Notes: generated from the sequence alone by a model not told the origin. Positions 15,580-25,034 are shown, counted from the first letter of the stretch. The stretch is 64,000 bases of DNA from Acidobacteriota bacterium (GCA_021787735.1 JAJYLL010000009.1:1-64000), one strand, 5' to 3'. Numbers and translations are program-made.

Positions 15580-16345
15580 CACGACTGGCATCAACGACGG
15601 CGCGGCGCGGATTTTGATCGAGACCCGTGCACTGACCAAGATCTACGATGGCACGTCGGGCTCTCCACCGGCCGTCAATGCGCTGAACTTGAAAATACCT
15701 GCGGGGGAATTTACGGCCATCATGGGACCCTCTGGCTCTGGCAAATCCACGCTGCTCTACCTGATTGCCGGGCTGGCGGAGCCGACTGCCGGCGAAGTAC
15801 TGATTGACGGCGTGTCGATTTCTTCTCTGTCAGATACGGCCCGGGCGCGCATGCGCAATACGCGGATCGGTTTTGTGTTCCAGCGGTTCAACCTGCTGGG
15901 TTTTCTTTCCGCCCGGGACAACATTGAGGCCCCTCGATTGATGGGTTGGAAACAGCGTGGTTCCCCCAGGGCGATTGATGACTTGCTGGTGGCCGTGGGG
16001 CTTGAGAAAAAGAGGCTTAGGAAAGTGAGCGAACTTTCTTCGGGCGAGCAGCAGCGGGTGGCCATCGCGCGCGCCTTGATTAATGATCCGGACATCCTGC
16101 TGGCTGATGAGCCGACGGGAAACCTCGATTCACGGAACGCCGAGGCCGTGCTGGACCTGCTGCTGAAGCTGAAGGATGAGCTGGGCTTGACCATCGTTAT
16201 GGTGACCCACAATCTGGACGTGGCGCTTCGCGCCGACCGGATCATCCAGATGAAGGATGGAAGCGTGGAGCGTGAGCTAATGACGAATGAATTGGATTCG
16301 TCGTCCGAGTGGGCGCAGCGGCCCGCGGGCCACATTCGCCCTTGA
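15572..16345 (+). CDS. LolD/MacB-type ABC transporter ATP-binding protein
   Basis: This 257-residue ATPase has Walker A GPSGSGKST at 52-60, Q-loop FQRFNLLGFL, signature ELSSGEQQRVAIARAL, Walker B DILLADEPTGNLDS and H-loop VMVTHNLD, all intact. The eight-base overlap with the permease gene shows they form one exporter. A sulfatase-like gene follows 80 bases later with its own ribosome site and may be cotranscribed. The signature has SSGEQQ in place of the usual SGGEQQ, a minor change seen in some LolD-like proteins. Confidence 0.93.
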   Translation: MSNTTGINDGAARILIETRALTKIYDGTSGSPPAVNALNLKIPAGEFTAIMGPSGSGKSTLLYLIAGLAEPTAGEVLIDGVSISSLSDTARARMRNTRIGFVFQRFNLLGFLSARDNIEAPRLMGWKQRGSPRAIDDLLVAVGLEKKRLRKVSELSSGEQQRVAIARALINDPDILLADEPTGNLDSRNAEAVLDLLLKLKDELGLTIVMVTHNLDVALRADRIIQMKDGSVERELMTNELDSSSEWAQRPAGHIRP

Positions 16346-16425
16346 GTTTGGAGGAGTTCCAGTGCTTCCGGAGCATTTTCGCAACAAGGGCTTTTGATAT
16401 CGAACTCGAAGTTGGAGGTGTTTTC

Positions 16426-17856
16426 ATGCGCCGAACTACGGGCGCCCTGTTCCTGTTTCTATTTCTGCCTTTGGTTTCCCTGGCGGGGCCGCGCCAGAAG
16501 ATCAAGCTCCACAAAGCGCAATTCGACCTGAAAGACGCGCCGAACGTGCTGCTGATTACTTTTGATACTACCCGGGCCGACCATCTTTCCTGTTATGGTT
16601 ATGTCCGCCGGACTTCGCCCACCGTCGACAATCTGGCGGCGCATGGCGTCCTGTTTGAGAATGCCTATACGGCCATTCCGCTGACCGGGCCGTCGCACAT
16701 CTCGATGATGACATCGCTCTATCCACAGCAGCACGGCGCCGACATCAACGGCATGCACATGTCCACGCACCCCCGGCCGGTCTTGCTGGCTCAGATATTT
16801 CATCGCCTGGGTTACAAGACGGCGGCGTTTATCAGTGCCTGGCCGCTGAAGAAAGGCATTACGGGGCTGGGACGGGGATTTAACGTGTACAACGAGGATT
16901 TTTCGTACCATTACAAAGTTGTTAATGCAGCGCGTCGCGGTAACGAGGTCGGAGATGCCAGCCGCCGGTGGTTGGAAAAACGCGGGCGGTCGAAATTCTT
17001 CCTTTGGGTCCATTATTTTGACCCTCACCATCCTTATGATCTGCACCCGGAGTTTGCCAACCTTCCAGAGGAAAAGAACGCCAAGATCTTTCCTGTCTCC
17101 GCGTCTGTGGATGCCGATCGCGCAGCCAAAATTCGCGCCTACGACAGCGAAATCGCTTTTGATGACAACGACTTGGCGAAGACACTTAAGCTCCTGGATG
17201 ATCTGGGAGTCCGGGATAACACGCTGATTATCTTTGTGGCCGACCATGGCGAAAGCCTGGGCGATGATGGCGGGATCTGGGGGCACGGCGATCACATCTT
17301 TCAGCCGACAGTGCACATCCCGATGATTTTTTCCTACCCTAAGGAAATTCCGCAGGGGGGACGGATCGCTGCAAACGTCTCGACGGTGGATATTCTGCCC
17401 ACGGTACTCAGTTACATAGGTCTGAATTTCAAGGTTCCGGGACAAGCCGGCTACAGCCTGAAGCAGATGATTTCAAGCGGTGGTAAGGAGGTAACGCCGG
17501 AACCCACGTACTTTCTGACATACGCAGAACCGACGCTGCTGCCTCCGCAATGGATGAGCATGTTCTGGACCTGGGCTGAAACCAAGCGGGACCCTTCACT
17601 GACGGGGTTTGTGGAGGGCTCCGTCAAAGTGATTTCTTCCGGGAATAATGATACCCTCAAAGTGTACCGGTTGAGCGATGCCTATTCAAAGGAAAAGCTG
17701 TTGCCGACAAATGAAGTGAAAGTGGCAAACCTGAGCGGGTATAAGGAAGATCTAGACACCTGGTTCAAGGACACCAATCGCGGTCTTGATCCCCAGGGCC
17801 ACCTATCGAAGCAGGACCTGGAAATGCTGAAGAGCCTTGGTTATGCGAGCCCGTAA
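16426..17856 (+). CDS. Secreted sulfatase-fold hydrolase without a formylglycine cysteine
   Basis: This is a 476-residue exported enzyme of the alkaline phosphatase superfamily. The signal peptide spans about 1-22. LLITFDTTRADHLSCYGY gives the first metal ligands and VADHGESLGDDG plus WGHGDH the later ones. The nucleophile segment reads LTGPSHISMMTSLYP, where classical sulfatases have C/S-x-P-x-R. Thr occupies the Cys position and His the Arg position, so formylglycine cannot form. The ATG at 16426 is chosen for GGAGGT six bases upstream and for the signal peptide that starts there. The real substrate may be a phosphoester or phosphonate, or a sulfate ester handled differently. Confidence 0.85.
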   Translation: MRRTTGALFLFLFLPLVSLAGPRQKIKLHKAQFDLKDAPNVLLITFDTTRADHLSCYGYVRRTSPTVDNLAAHGVLFENAYTAIPLTGPSHISMMTSLYPQQHGADINGMHMSTHPRPVLLAQIFHRLGYKTAAFISAWPLKKGITGLGRGFNVYNEDFSYHYKVVNAARRGNEVGDASRRWLEKRGRSKFFLWVHYFDPHHPYDLHPEFANLPEEKNAKIFPVSASVDADRAAKIRAYDSEIAFDDNDLAKTLKLLDDLGVRDNTLIIFVADHGESLGDDGGIWGHGDHIFQPTVHIPMIFSYPKEIPQGGRIAANVSTVDILPTVLSYIGLNFKVPGQAGYSLKQMISSGGKEVTPEPTYFLTYAEPTLLPPQWMSMFWTWAETKRDPSLTGFVEGSVKVISSGNNDTLKVYRLSDAYSKEKLLPTNEVKVANLSGYKEDLDTWFKDTNRGLDPQGHLSKQDLEMLKSLGYASP

Positions 17857-17927
17857 GCGAGCTTTCGGCAGGCAGACCGAGCGGCAGACAAAACGGCTTT
17901 CCCACCGCGCCGGACGCCGTCTCTGAA

Positions 17928-18209
17928 CTAAGTGCCCAGCCGCCTGCGGATCCTGCTTTCATAGTCGGGAAAATAGTGGCCGATCAGAGGGAGATCAAAT
18001 TCGCGAAGGATGGATTCTTTGGGCTCGTGTTCCAGCAGGAAGCGGAACGACTGTTCGATGAGAACTTCCTGCGAGACCTCTCGCTGCGTAAGCTTCTCAT
18101 AATAGCCGGCGCTTAGTGACACCGTGTGCGCCGATTGGCTGGCGTCCTCGGTGATGGTAACGCGGAATCTGCCGGGATCGGCGGGATCAACGCGAATGGT
18201 TGCGGACAT
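17928..18209 (-). CDS. Small conserved hypothetical protein
   Basis: This 93-residue soluble protein begins MSATIRVDPADPGRFRVTI and contains FRFLLEHEPKESILREFDL, then IGHYFPDYESRI. The N-terminal half looks like short beta strands, the C-terminal half amphipathic helix. The composition and codon use are those of a real gene, and I have an impression of related proteins in this phylum, but no function is known to me. It faces the sulfatase-like gene tail to tail. No partner or regulatory site is visible. Confidence 0.7.
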   Translation of the reverse strand: MSATIRVDPADPGRFRVTITEDASQSAHTVSLSAGYYEKLTQREVSQEVLIEQSFRFLLEHEPKESILREFDLPLIGHYFPDYESRIRRRLGT

Positions 18210-18328
18210 AGCGGCGTTTCAGTAAGAATGACGACGAATCCGTTTTATCCTTGGGCAAATCAGGGCGGATATTTTTTGAGTGCTCTGCTGCCTGGGCGTG
18301 GTGCAGAGGCCAGTGGACAAATAAGCTG

Positions 18329-18925
18329 TTACCTTTGGCCACCAAACCGGAAGACGATTCCGGTGGAAATTCGCAGGTCGTTCTGGCTGTAGCCAAAAGC
18401 CTGTGGCCGGTAGTAATTAGCCTGAAACAGGCGAATGGCTATACTGCGGCTGACCTTGACATCCGGGCCACCTCCGAAGGCCATGGCGTAAGAACTGCTT
18501 GATGCTTTGGCAGTGGTGGCATTGATCGTTGTCTTGGTCTGCTCATAGCCGAACAGTGAATGGACGAAGGGTGTGACGCCCTTCAGGCCCGGATAGTAGA
18601 AGCGAGGACCGGAAAGAATATAAAACGTACTGAAATGGTTGCCACACCCCAGGACATTTTTGTTGCCGTAATTGTCGCCGAATTCCTGCGTAAGACCCAG
18701 CCAGTCCGTGGCTTTTTCAGTCATAGGCGCCTGCCAGCCGTTCATTGTGAATTTGCCGTTGGAAACGCCCGGCGTTGGAGCAGTCGTGTAAAAGAATGGG
18801 GAACTGAGATCGGTCCTCATATATGAGTAACCGCCAAAAATCTCAATTCCTTCGAACTGCTGGGCTTTAGCGACCGAGGGAACCGCGATGAGCAAAGTGG
18901 CGAGCTGCAAGAAGATTTTCCGCAT
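18329..18925 (-). CDS. Outer-membrane beta-barrel protein (OmpA-like barrel)
   Basis: This is a 198-residue exported protein with a signal peptide at about 1-21 ending VAKA-QQ. Alternating aromatic and polar strands follow (EIFGGYSYMRTD, FYILSGPRFYYPG, VTPFVHSLFGYEQ), ending in LRISTGIVFRFGGQR. The pattern is that of small eight-stranded barrels of the OMP_b-brl type. Two Cys residues are absent from the barrel strands except one in a loop (VLGCGNHF). AAGGA precedes the ATG. It probably sits in the outer membrane, and a structural or adhesion role is only a guess. Confidence 0.8.
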   Translation of the reverse strand: MRKIFLQLATLLIAVPSVAKAQQFEGIEIFGGYSYMRTDLSSPFFYTTAPTPGVSNGKFTMNGWQAPMTEKATDWLGLTQEFGDNYGNKNVLGCGNHFSTFYILSGPRFYYPGLKGVTPFVHSLFGYEQTKTTINATTAKASSSSYAMAFGGGPDVKVSRSIAIRLFQANYYRPQAFGYSQNDLRISTGIVFRFGGQR

Positions 18926-19167
18926 AAATTCCTTTTTCTCTCTCCGTAAATGTCCTTTAATCTATGGTCACGCCATTACAATGCCGGAGCCAATCGGGCA
19001 ATTATGAAAGAAGGGGCCGAAATTCCACTCTTTGAAATGCCTGGATTTTTGGAGGCGGGATGGATGGGAATATGGCCGATGATTCCTGAGGAAACATGAA
19101 CGCCGACAGCTGGCGAGCAAATCATATGTCCCGACCAGTCAGACAACAGGGCTAGAATAAGAGCGAT

Positions 19168-19980
19168 ATGCCTGCGGGCGAAAGCAAACCCGGCAAAGTG
19201 CTGATAGTTGCAGGTTCTGATTCCAGTGGCGGGGCCGGCATTCAGGCTGATCTGAAGACGGTCTCCGCGCTCGGAGTCTACGGAATGACAGCGATCACGG
19301 CCCTGACTGCGCAGAGCACAGAGGGCGTGTACGGGATCGTGGAGATCGACCCGGAGTTTGTCGTATTGCAGATGCGGGTGTGTTTTGACGACGTGGGCTG
19401 TGATGCCGTAAAGACGGGCATGCTTCCAAATGCGGGGATCATTAGAGGCGTGGCAGACCAGATCAGCCGCCATCCCGGAGTTCCTGTGGTGGTTGATCCT
19501 GTGATGGTTTCAACGAGCGGAGTTCCGCTGCTCGACCCTCACGCGGTTGCCGACCTTAAGCAGAAACTGTTGCCACTGGCCACAGTAGTAACGCCCAATC
19601 TGCACGAAGCCAGCGCGCTGACCGGACAAGCAATCAGTGGGATTGACGAAATGAAAGAGGCAGCGCGGCGGCTTCGGGATTTTGGCCCAAAGAATGTTGT
19701 GGTTAAAGGAGGGCATCTGGAAGGTTCTGCGGTCGACCTGCTTTTTGATGGGCAGGAATTTATTGAGTTTGCAGCGGAGCGGATCGCGAAAAGAAACACT
19801 CACGGAACAGGGTGTATCTTTGCCTCAGCCCTTGCTGCAGGTCTGGCAAAAGGGAAAGCTGTTCGGGAAAGCGTTGTTTTGGCAAAAGAGTTTGTGACAG
19901 CGGCCATCCGCGAAGGTTTGCCCATCGGACACGGTCGCGGGCCTGCCAATCCAATGCATTTGCAGAGAACCCTTCCGTAA
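19168..19980 (+). CDS. thiD: Hydroxymethylpyrimidine / phosphomethylpyrimidine kinase
   Basis: This protein phosphorylates HMP and HMP-P to HMP-PP for thiamine synthesis. The 270-residue length is normal. AGSDSSGGAGIQADLKT near residue 16 binds the pyrimidine, VVDPVMVSTSG lies near 108, and GTGCIFASALAAGLAKG near 214 holds the ribokinase-type catalytic cysteine and anion hole. It stands alone with no other thi gene nearby. No TPP riboswitch (CTGAGA/ACCTGA pairs) is visible in the 240-base upstream gap. Confidence 0.95.
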   Translation: MPAGESKPGKVLIVAGSDSSGGAGIQADLKTVSALGVYGMTAITALTAQSTEGVYGIVEIDPEFVVLQMRVCFDDVGCDAVKTGMLPNAGIIRGVADQISRHPGVPVVVDPVMVSTSGVPLLDPHAVADLKQKLLPLATVVTPNLHEASALTGQAISGIDEMKEAARRLRDFGPKNVVVKGGHLEGSAVDLLFDGQEFIEFAAERIAKRNTHGTGCIFASALAAGLAKGKAVRESVVLAKEFVTAAIREGLPIGHGRGPANPMHLQRTLP

Positions 19981-20106
19981 ATGTTTCGCGGAAGGTGAGC
20001 TTGGTTTTATACTTGATTGGGGTGCTTGCCGGAGCTGGGGGCGAAGTAATTCCAGTTGTTCTAAGGGAGCACAAGAAGGGGTAAGTCAAGGGTCCACTGC
20101 GCCCCG

Positions 20107-21774
20107 ATGGACCACGACGCCGTTGGACAAAGGACGATGCGAAAACTCTTATTGATGGCCTTGAGCCTTATCGGACTTTTTGATTCTGCTTACCTGTTGT
20201 GGGAGTACACTTCACCGGCCCACCCCATGGTTTGCATGGGAGGAGGTTGCGACGCCGTTCGAGCCAGCGCATACTCGCATATCGTCGGCCTGCCGGTACC
20301 CATTTTCGGCATATTCATGTACGGGTTCCTGGTGTTGCTTCTCTTCCTTTATCCTCTGCTGCCCACTTCGATTGCGCGCCTTACGCAAAGCAGTGTCCTG
20401 CTGATTTCAGGAGCGGCTTTCCTGTTTTCCATCTATCTGACCGGGCTTGAAGCCTTTGTGATTCATGCCTGGTGCGTGTGGTGCGTTGTGTCCGCGCTGC
20501 TGGTAACCGGTATTTTTCTTTTATCCATTATGGAACGTTCGCACCCGCCGAAGCCTCTGGAACCTGCTGAAGCGCTCGCTGCAGTACAGCGCAATTTCGC
20601 CCTGATCCTTTTCGGCTTTGTGCTGGGAGTCCCTGCCTTTATTTTTCTGACCCAGCATGGCAGCACAGCCCCTTCAAAGCCGCCAAGCCCAAAGGCGGTC
20701 GAGGCGCATATGATCCGCCCGGATACGCATTTGTATGGAAACCCGAACGCCAAGGTAACCATTGTGGAATTCGGGGACTTTAAGTGTCCCGCCTGCCGTC
20801 AGGCGGAATCAAGCGCCAAGCAGATCCGGGAGAAATTCGGCAACCAGATTCGTTTTGCGTTCCGGGAGTTTCCTCTTGTAGGGGTCCATCCCGAGTCCGA
20901 GAAAGCCGCGGAAGCCGCGGAATGTGCCGGCCAGCAAGGCGAGTTCTGGCAGGCAGTGGACATGTTCTATGAGCATCAGGATGACTTGAGCGTGTCTGCT
21001 CTCAACCGGTACGCAAGGGGAATGGGACTTGATTCCCAGAAGTTCGCGGCGTGCCTCCAGAATGGAACGATGGCGGAGCGCGTGACCCGCGACCTAACCG
21101 ACGGTCAAGCGTTGGGTGTCCACGCAACGCCGACCTTTTTCATTGACGGTCGAGAAATCGTGGGGCCTCTTCCTTATGATCAGTTCGCACAGTTGGTTGA
21201 AAACGAATTGAAATTAGCCGGCGTAGAGCAGGCCGGGCAGAGTGGAACTTCGAAACCAGCGGAAACGCCCGAATCTTTCCCGGCAGGGAAGGCCAAAACC
21301 GGCAGCAAGAAATCTGCTATGCAGCCGACCGGCGGTGGCTCCCAGGACACCATGCAGGTCTTGGGTGGGTCCAATCTCTTTGCTGGGCTCCAGAATTCCG
21401 CTGCGGCGTGTAACGAGGAGGAAGCAAAAAAGCGCCAGCCTAAAATGATCGATACGCCCCAGGCTGAGAAGATTTTTGGCGATCACTCGCAAGCACTATT
21501 TGTGGACGTTCGGACCGCAAAGGATTTCCAGTCGGGCCACATCCCCGGAGCCCTGAACATGCCCATCGATTCCTTTGAGCAGGAATGCAAACGGCTACCA
21601 AAGGACAAAACGATCGTGCTCTACGAGGCCGGAAAATCGTCCGGCGACATCTGCGCATTCAGCCGGTCAGCAGGCCGGGTCCTTCTTTCACAGGGTTATT
21701 CTTATTCCGATGTTAACGTGTATCGCGATGGTCTGGCTGGGTGGACTAAAGCAGGACTTCCCACCAAACGCTGA
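20107..21774 (+). CDS. VKOR-DsbA-rhodanese triple-domain thiol-redox protein
   Basis: This 555-residue fusion should make and recycle disulfides outside the cytoplasm. Residues 12-145 form a four-to-five-helix VKOR domain with loop cysteines C43 and C48 and the quinone-side CVWC at 123-126. One more helix is followed by a DsbA-like thioredoxin domain (about 195-365) with CPAC at 227-230 and the cis-Pro segment VHATPTFFIDG. A linker leads to a rhodanese-like domain (about 445-555), where the active-site loop reads VLYEAGKSSGD, so the catalytic Cys is replaced by Glu. MRKLLLMALS at 20137 may be the true start. It is a single-gene unit. Confidence 0.9.
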   Translation: MDHDAVGQRTMRKLLLMALSLIGLFDSAYLLWEYTSPAHPMVCMGGGCDAVRASAYSHIVGLPVPIFGIFMYGFLVLLLFLYPLLPTSIARLTQSSVLLISGAAFLFSIYLTGLEAFVIHAWCVWCVVSALLVTGIFLLSIMERSHPPKPLEPAEALAAVQRNFALILFGFVLGVPAFIFLTQHGSTAPSKPPSPKAVEAHMIRPDTHLYGNPNAKVTIVEFGDFKCPACRQAESSAKQIREKFGNQIRFAFREFPLVGVHPESEKAAEAAECAGQQGEFWQAVDMFYEHQDDLSVSALNRYARGMGLDSQKFAACLQNGTMAERVTRDLTDGQALGVHATPTFFIDGREIVGPLPYDQFAQLVENELKLAGVEQAGQSGTSKPAETPESFPAGKAKTGSKKSAMQPTGGGSQDTMQVLGGSNLFAGLQNSAAACNEEEAKKRQPKMIDTPQAEKIFGDHSQALFVDVRTAKDFQSGHIPGALNMPIDSFEQECKRLPKDKTIVLYEAGKSSGDICAFSRSAGRVLLSQGYSYSDVNVYRDGLAGWTKAGLPTKR

Positions 21775-22129
21775 CATTTCATACTTGAGTTTTAGGCCAC
21801 GCGAAAGCAGAGATATTCCGCCCCCCGAATTGGGTCTGCCAATACGTTCCACTCATTCACGGCCGGTTGACCTCCTGTCCCAACAGGATTTCTGACTCTT
21901 CGGGATTCCATCGGTACGATCAAGCGCACGCGTCGGCCCGGGTGTTTGGATAATCCTGTCAAGGCCTTATGCTCTTTTCAGCCTTTGCGATTTCATCCCG
22001 ATACAGCCATTTCTGGCTCATCCTTTTTATTCAATAGCCGATAACGTGGACGTGGGAAAGCCCCATCGCAGATCGCGCCGGGAAAGGATCTGACAAAGGG
22101 CGAGGGGGATTGGTCCCGCCTCGGATGCT
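21775..22129. other. Intergenic region upstream of the HEAT/GT2 locus
   Basis: About 355 bases contain no convincing frame, RNA or strong hairpin. The promoter of the downstream locus should lie here, but I cannot place it. Confidence 0.35.
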
Positions 22130-23611
22130 ATGCCATTTCTTATTGAAAACGTCACAACAGTTGTTCTTGCATTTTTCATTCTTGCTTTACTGGGGAACCT
22201 GTCTCTGGTCGGAATCGTTCTCCTTCGTCGGCGAAGGCGAGACAGGTTCTTTGCTCGCATTGACGGTTTGCGCGAGCAGTATGGCCCCGTGCTGGAAGCA
22301 GTCCTTTCCGGTTGCACGGCCTATGCCCAGGGACTTGAAACGCTGCGGCAGATCTCCTGCCCCGACCGCCTCTTTATGCTGGAGCAGCTTTGCCTTGAGA
22401 AGAGGCCGGCGCCTGCCCAGGAACCCGTCTTGAGGCGCCTTTGTGAAGACCTTGGCTTGGTTAAAATCTGGCAGCAGCGACTGATGGGCCAGATCGATCA
22501 GGCGTCCTTGCGCGAAGCTTTGGTTAACCCCCAGGGACTGCTGCGGCGGGTCAAGATGCTTCAGTTCCTGATTCGTTCCAAGAGCGCAGAAAATCTCGGT
22601 CTGATCCGGCATGAACCGAGCTGGCCTCTTTTGGTCAAGGCGCTGGAGGACCCGAACCCGGATATTCGCATGGTTGCCGTGCGTTCACTTGCGGCCATCC
22701 AGCACCCTGGCAGCTTTGTGCCACTGGTCGAACAGCTTCATAAGTCAGTTCTTGAGTCGGCGCCCGTCCTTTCCGTGCGGACCCTGAAAACCGCCCTAGT
22801 CAGCTTTCCATTGCGGGACGCTAGAGATTTGTTGCCCTCCCTGCGGCATCCGGACCCGCGCATTCGTTTTGTGGCCACGGACATTATCAGGGAAATGGTT
22901 GAGCGGGAAGCTGCCGACAATCCGGATTTTCTTCTGGACCAAAGAATCATGGGCGGGGAAATGGTTGAAATGTTTCTGAAGAATTTGCCCTTTGATACTA
23001 ATCCGGACGTGCGCGCCCGGTCTGCTCCGGTGATTGCGCACCTTGCGGACCAGCGGGTGGCGCCCACATTGTTTACTCTGCTTGAAGACTCTGCATGGTT
23101 TGTTCGTCTTCACACCGTAAGGTCTCTGGCCAATCAAAGGTTCCTGCCCCATGCCAGCAGGATTGCGGCAACTCTGACGGACCCGAACTGGCGCGTGCGG
23201 GAAACTGCGGTCAGAGCTTTGCGGGGTTTCGGGCGCGCGGGGGTGGACCTGTTGACGCTTCATTTCCTTGCCACGAAAGACCGGTACAGCCGGGAGCAGG
23301 TGGCGGACGGGTTTCAGCGCACCGGCCTGATTCCTGAACTGCTTGCGTGCTGTGTAGAAACAGGCAATGGCAGGGAAACGGCAGTCCTTAAGAACCTGGC
23401 GGAAATGGGCAAGACCAGCTACATGATTTCGGTGATTGAACGCCGGAAAGGGAACGCGGAACTGCGCAGGAATTTCCTTATGCAGTTCGGCCGGTATCCC
23501 GACCCGCAGATCCATCACTGGGTTGAGCAGATGGCCGAGCAGGAGTCCGACTTTGACATGCGGGCGCTTGCGCAGGAGACCCTGGCCGCGCATTCACGGG
23601 AGGAAATGTAG
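22130..23611 (+). CDS. Membrane-anchored HEAT-repeat protein, first gene of a putative exopolysaccharide locus
   Basis: This 493-residue protein has one membrane helix at about 8-31, a basic stop-transfer (RRRRRDRFF), then a long alpha-helical cytoplasmic region. Repeats of HEAT type are recognisable, for example LVKALEDPNPDIRMVAVRSL, LLPSLRHPDPRIRFVATDII and IAATLTDPNWRVRETAVRAL. HEAT arrays are protein-interaction scaffolds. The GT2 synthase starts four bases after the stop, so the two are surely coupled, and a role in assembling or regulating the synthase is a reasonable inference. No enzymatic motif is visible. Confidence 0.85.
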   Translation: MPFLIENVTTVVLAFFILALLGNLSLVGIVLLRRRRRDRFFARIDGLREQYGPVLEAVLSGCTAYAQGLETLRQISCPDRLFMLEQLCLEKRPAPAQEPVLRRLCEDLGLVKIWQQRLMGQIDQASLREALVNPQGLLRRVKMLQFLIRSKSAENLGLIRHEPSWPLLVKALEDPNPDIRMVAVRSLAAIQHPGSFVPLVEQLHKSVLESAPVLSVRTLKTALVSFPLRDARDLLPSLRHPDPRIRFVATDIIREMVEREAADNPDFLLDQRIMGGEMVEMFLKNLPFDTNPDVRARSAPVIAHLADQRVAPTLFTLLEDSAWFVRLHTVRSLANQRFLPHASRIAATLTDPNWRVRETAVRALRGFGRAGVDLLTLHFLATKDRYSREQVADGFQRTGLIPELLACCVETGNGRETAVLKNLAEMGKTSYMISVIERRKGNAELRRNFLMQFGRYPDPQIHHWVEQMAEQESDFDMRALAQETLAAHSREEM

Positions 23612-23615
23612 TTCC

Positions 23616-25034
23616 ATGGAACTGTGGCGGCAGGTCTTTATTTACGGGATGAACGTGTTCAACCTGCTCATCGTCTCGTATTTTTTTATTGCGAACGGCG
23701 TCTATACGCTGCTGATGGTGATATCTCTGGCGGCGGTTTGGCTTTACAACCGTCGTCTTGCCTACCAGGACTTGGATGATATCCGGGAATCGCCTGTAAC
23801 GCCTCCCGTAACCATTGTGATTCCGGCGTGGAATGAAGAGCAGATCATCGTGGAAACAACGGAGTCCACGCTCCAGACCGACTACCCGGAACTGGAAGTA
23901 GTAGTCGTGGACGACGGTTCAAACGATACCACGCTCAAGCGGCTGATTGACAATTTTCATCTGGTAAAGATGGACCTGATCTATCGCCCGCAAATTCCGA
24001 CTCAGACCGTCCGGGGTTTCTATATGAACCCGGACCTTCCCACCCTGCTGGTTGTGAGCAAGGAAAACGGTGGCAAGCCGGACGCTTTGAACGTGGGCGT
24101 CAACATCTGCCGCACTCCCTATTTCTGCACGTTGGATTCAGACTCGATCCTGGAGCGGGACGCGCTGCTGCGCCTGATGCGTCCGGTGATCCACTCCCCC
24201 ATCAACACGGTTGTCAGCGGCGGCATCGTCCGGGTTATGAACGGTTGCCAGGTGCGCGACGGGCGGGTGACAAAAGTAGAGTTGCCTAAGTCGCGCCTGG
24301 AGCGTTTTCAGGTAGTGGAATACCTGCGAAGCTTCCTCTTTGGGCGTACCGGCTGGGATTTGCTGGGTGGGACCATGATTGTTTCCGGAGCGTTTGCGGT
24401 TTTCCACCGCGATACCGTAATGGAGGCAGGCGGGTTTGCGCACGATACGGTGACCGAGGATATGGACTTGGTCGTCCAGTTGCATCACTGGGCCTCGAAA
24501 CACAATCGGCGTATCCGGATGTCTTTTACTTCGGATCCTGTCTGCTGGACGGAATGTCCATCCACCCTCAGGATGCTGGGCAATCAGCGTCGGCGCTGGC
24601 AGCTTGGCCTGTGTCAAACCTTATGGAAACACTCGGAAATGCTGTTTAACCGGAAATATGGAATGGTGGGCAATTTCAGCTTTCCTTTTCACTTCTACGT
24701 GGAAGCGCTGGGAGCCGTGGTGGAATTTCTGGGCTATTTTATGGTTCCGCTGGCAATCATTTTCGGCATGGTGCCTGCAATGCTCTACTTGCTTTTTGTC
24801 CTCCTTAGCCTCGCTTACGGTGGTCTGCTCTCTATTGGCGCCGTGCTGCTGGAAGAATTGACCTACCGCCGTTATCCCAGCTACCGCGACCTTACTAGGT
24901 TGCTCTGGTATGCCTTTATCGAAAACCTTGGCTACCGCCAGCTCATCCTCTACTACCGGTTTGAGGGCGTGGTGCGGTTCCTGACCGGCTACGGGCGTTG
25001 GGAAAAGGTTACCCACGTTGGAATTGCAAACTAG
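23616..25034 (+). CDS. Family 2 membrane glycosyltransferase (PgaC/HasA/BcsA-like synthase)
   Basis: This 472-residue processive-type glycosyltransferase has membrane helices at about 8-45 and four or so at about 335-440. The cytoplasmic catalytic region shows IVIPAWNEE, VVVVDDGSND, LDSDS (174-176), VTEDMD (TED at 280-282) and QRRRW (324-328), the full D,D,D,QxxRW set of polymerising synthases. I chose the ATG at 23616 because it follows GGGAGG and begins with the first helix; the longer ORF overlaps the HEAT gene. The product is probably a beta-linked polysaccharide extruded through the membrane. The sugar donor cannot be read from the sequence. Confidence 0.92.
   Translation: MELWRQVFIYGMNVFNLLIVSYFFIANGVYTLLMVISLAAVWLYNRRLAYQDLDDIRESPVTPPVTIVIPAWNEEQIIVETTESTLQTDYPELEVVVVDDGSNDTTLKRLIDNFHLVKMDLIYRPQIPTQTVRGFYMNPDLPTLLVVSKENGGKPDALNVGVNICRTPYFCTLDSDSILERDALLRLMRPVIHSPINTVVSGGIVRVMNGCQVRDGRVTKVELPKSRLERFQVVEYLRSFLFGRTGWDLLGGTMIVSGAFAVFHRDTVMEAGGFAHDTVTEDMDLVVQLHHWASKHNRRIRMSFTSDPVCWTECPSTLRMLGNQRRRWQLGLCQTLWKHSEMLFNRKYGMVGNFSFPFHFYVEALGAVVEFLGYFMVPLAIIFGMVPAMLYLLFVLLSLAYGGLLSIGAVLLEELTYRRYPSYRDLTRLLWYAFIENLGYRQLILYYRFEGVVRFLTGYGRWEKVTHVGIAN

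Noticed and set aside
18926-19167. TPP riboswitch before thiD
   Set aside because: The conserved CTGAGA and ACCTGA words and the expected stems are absent.
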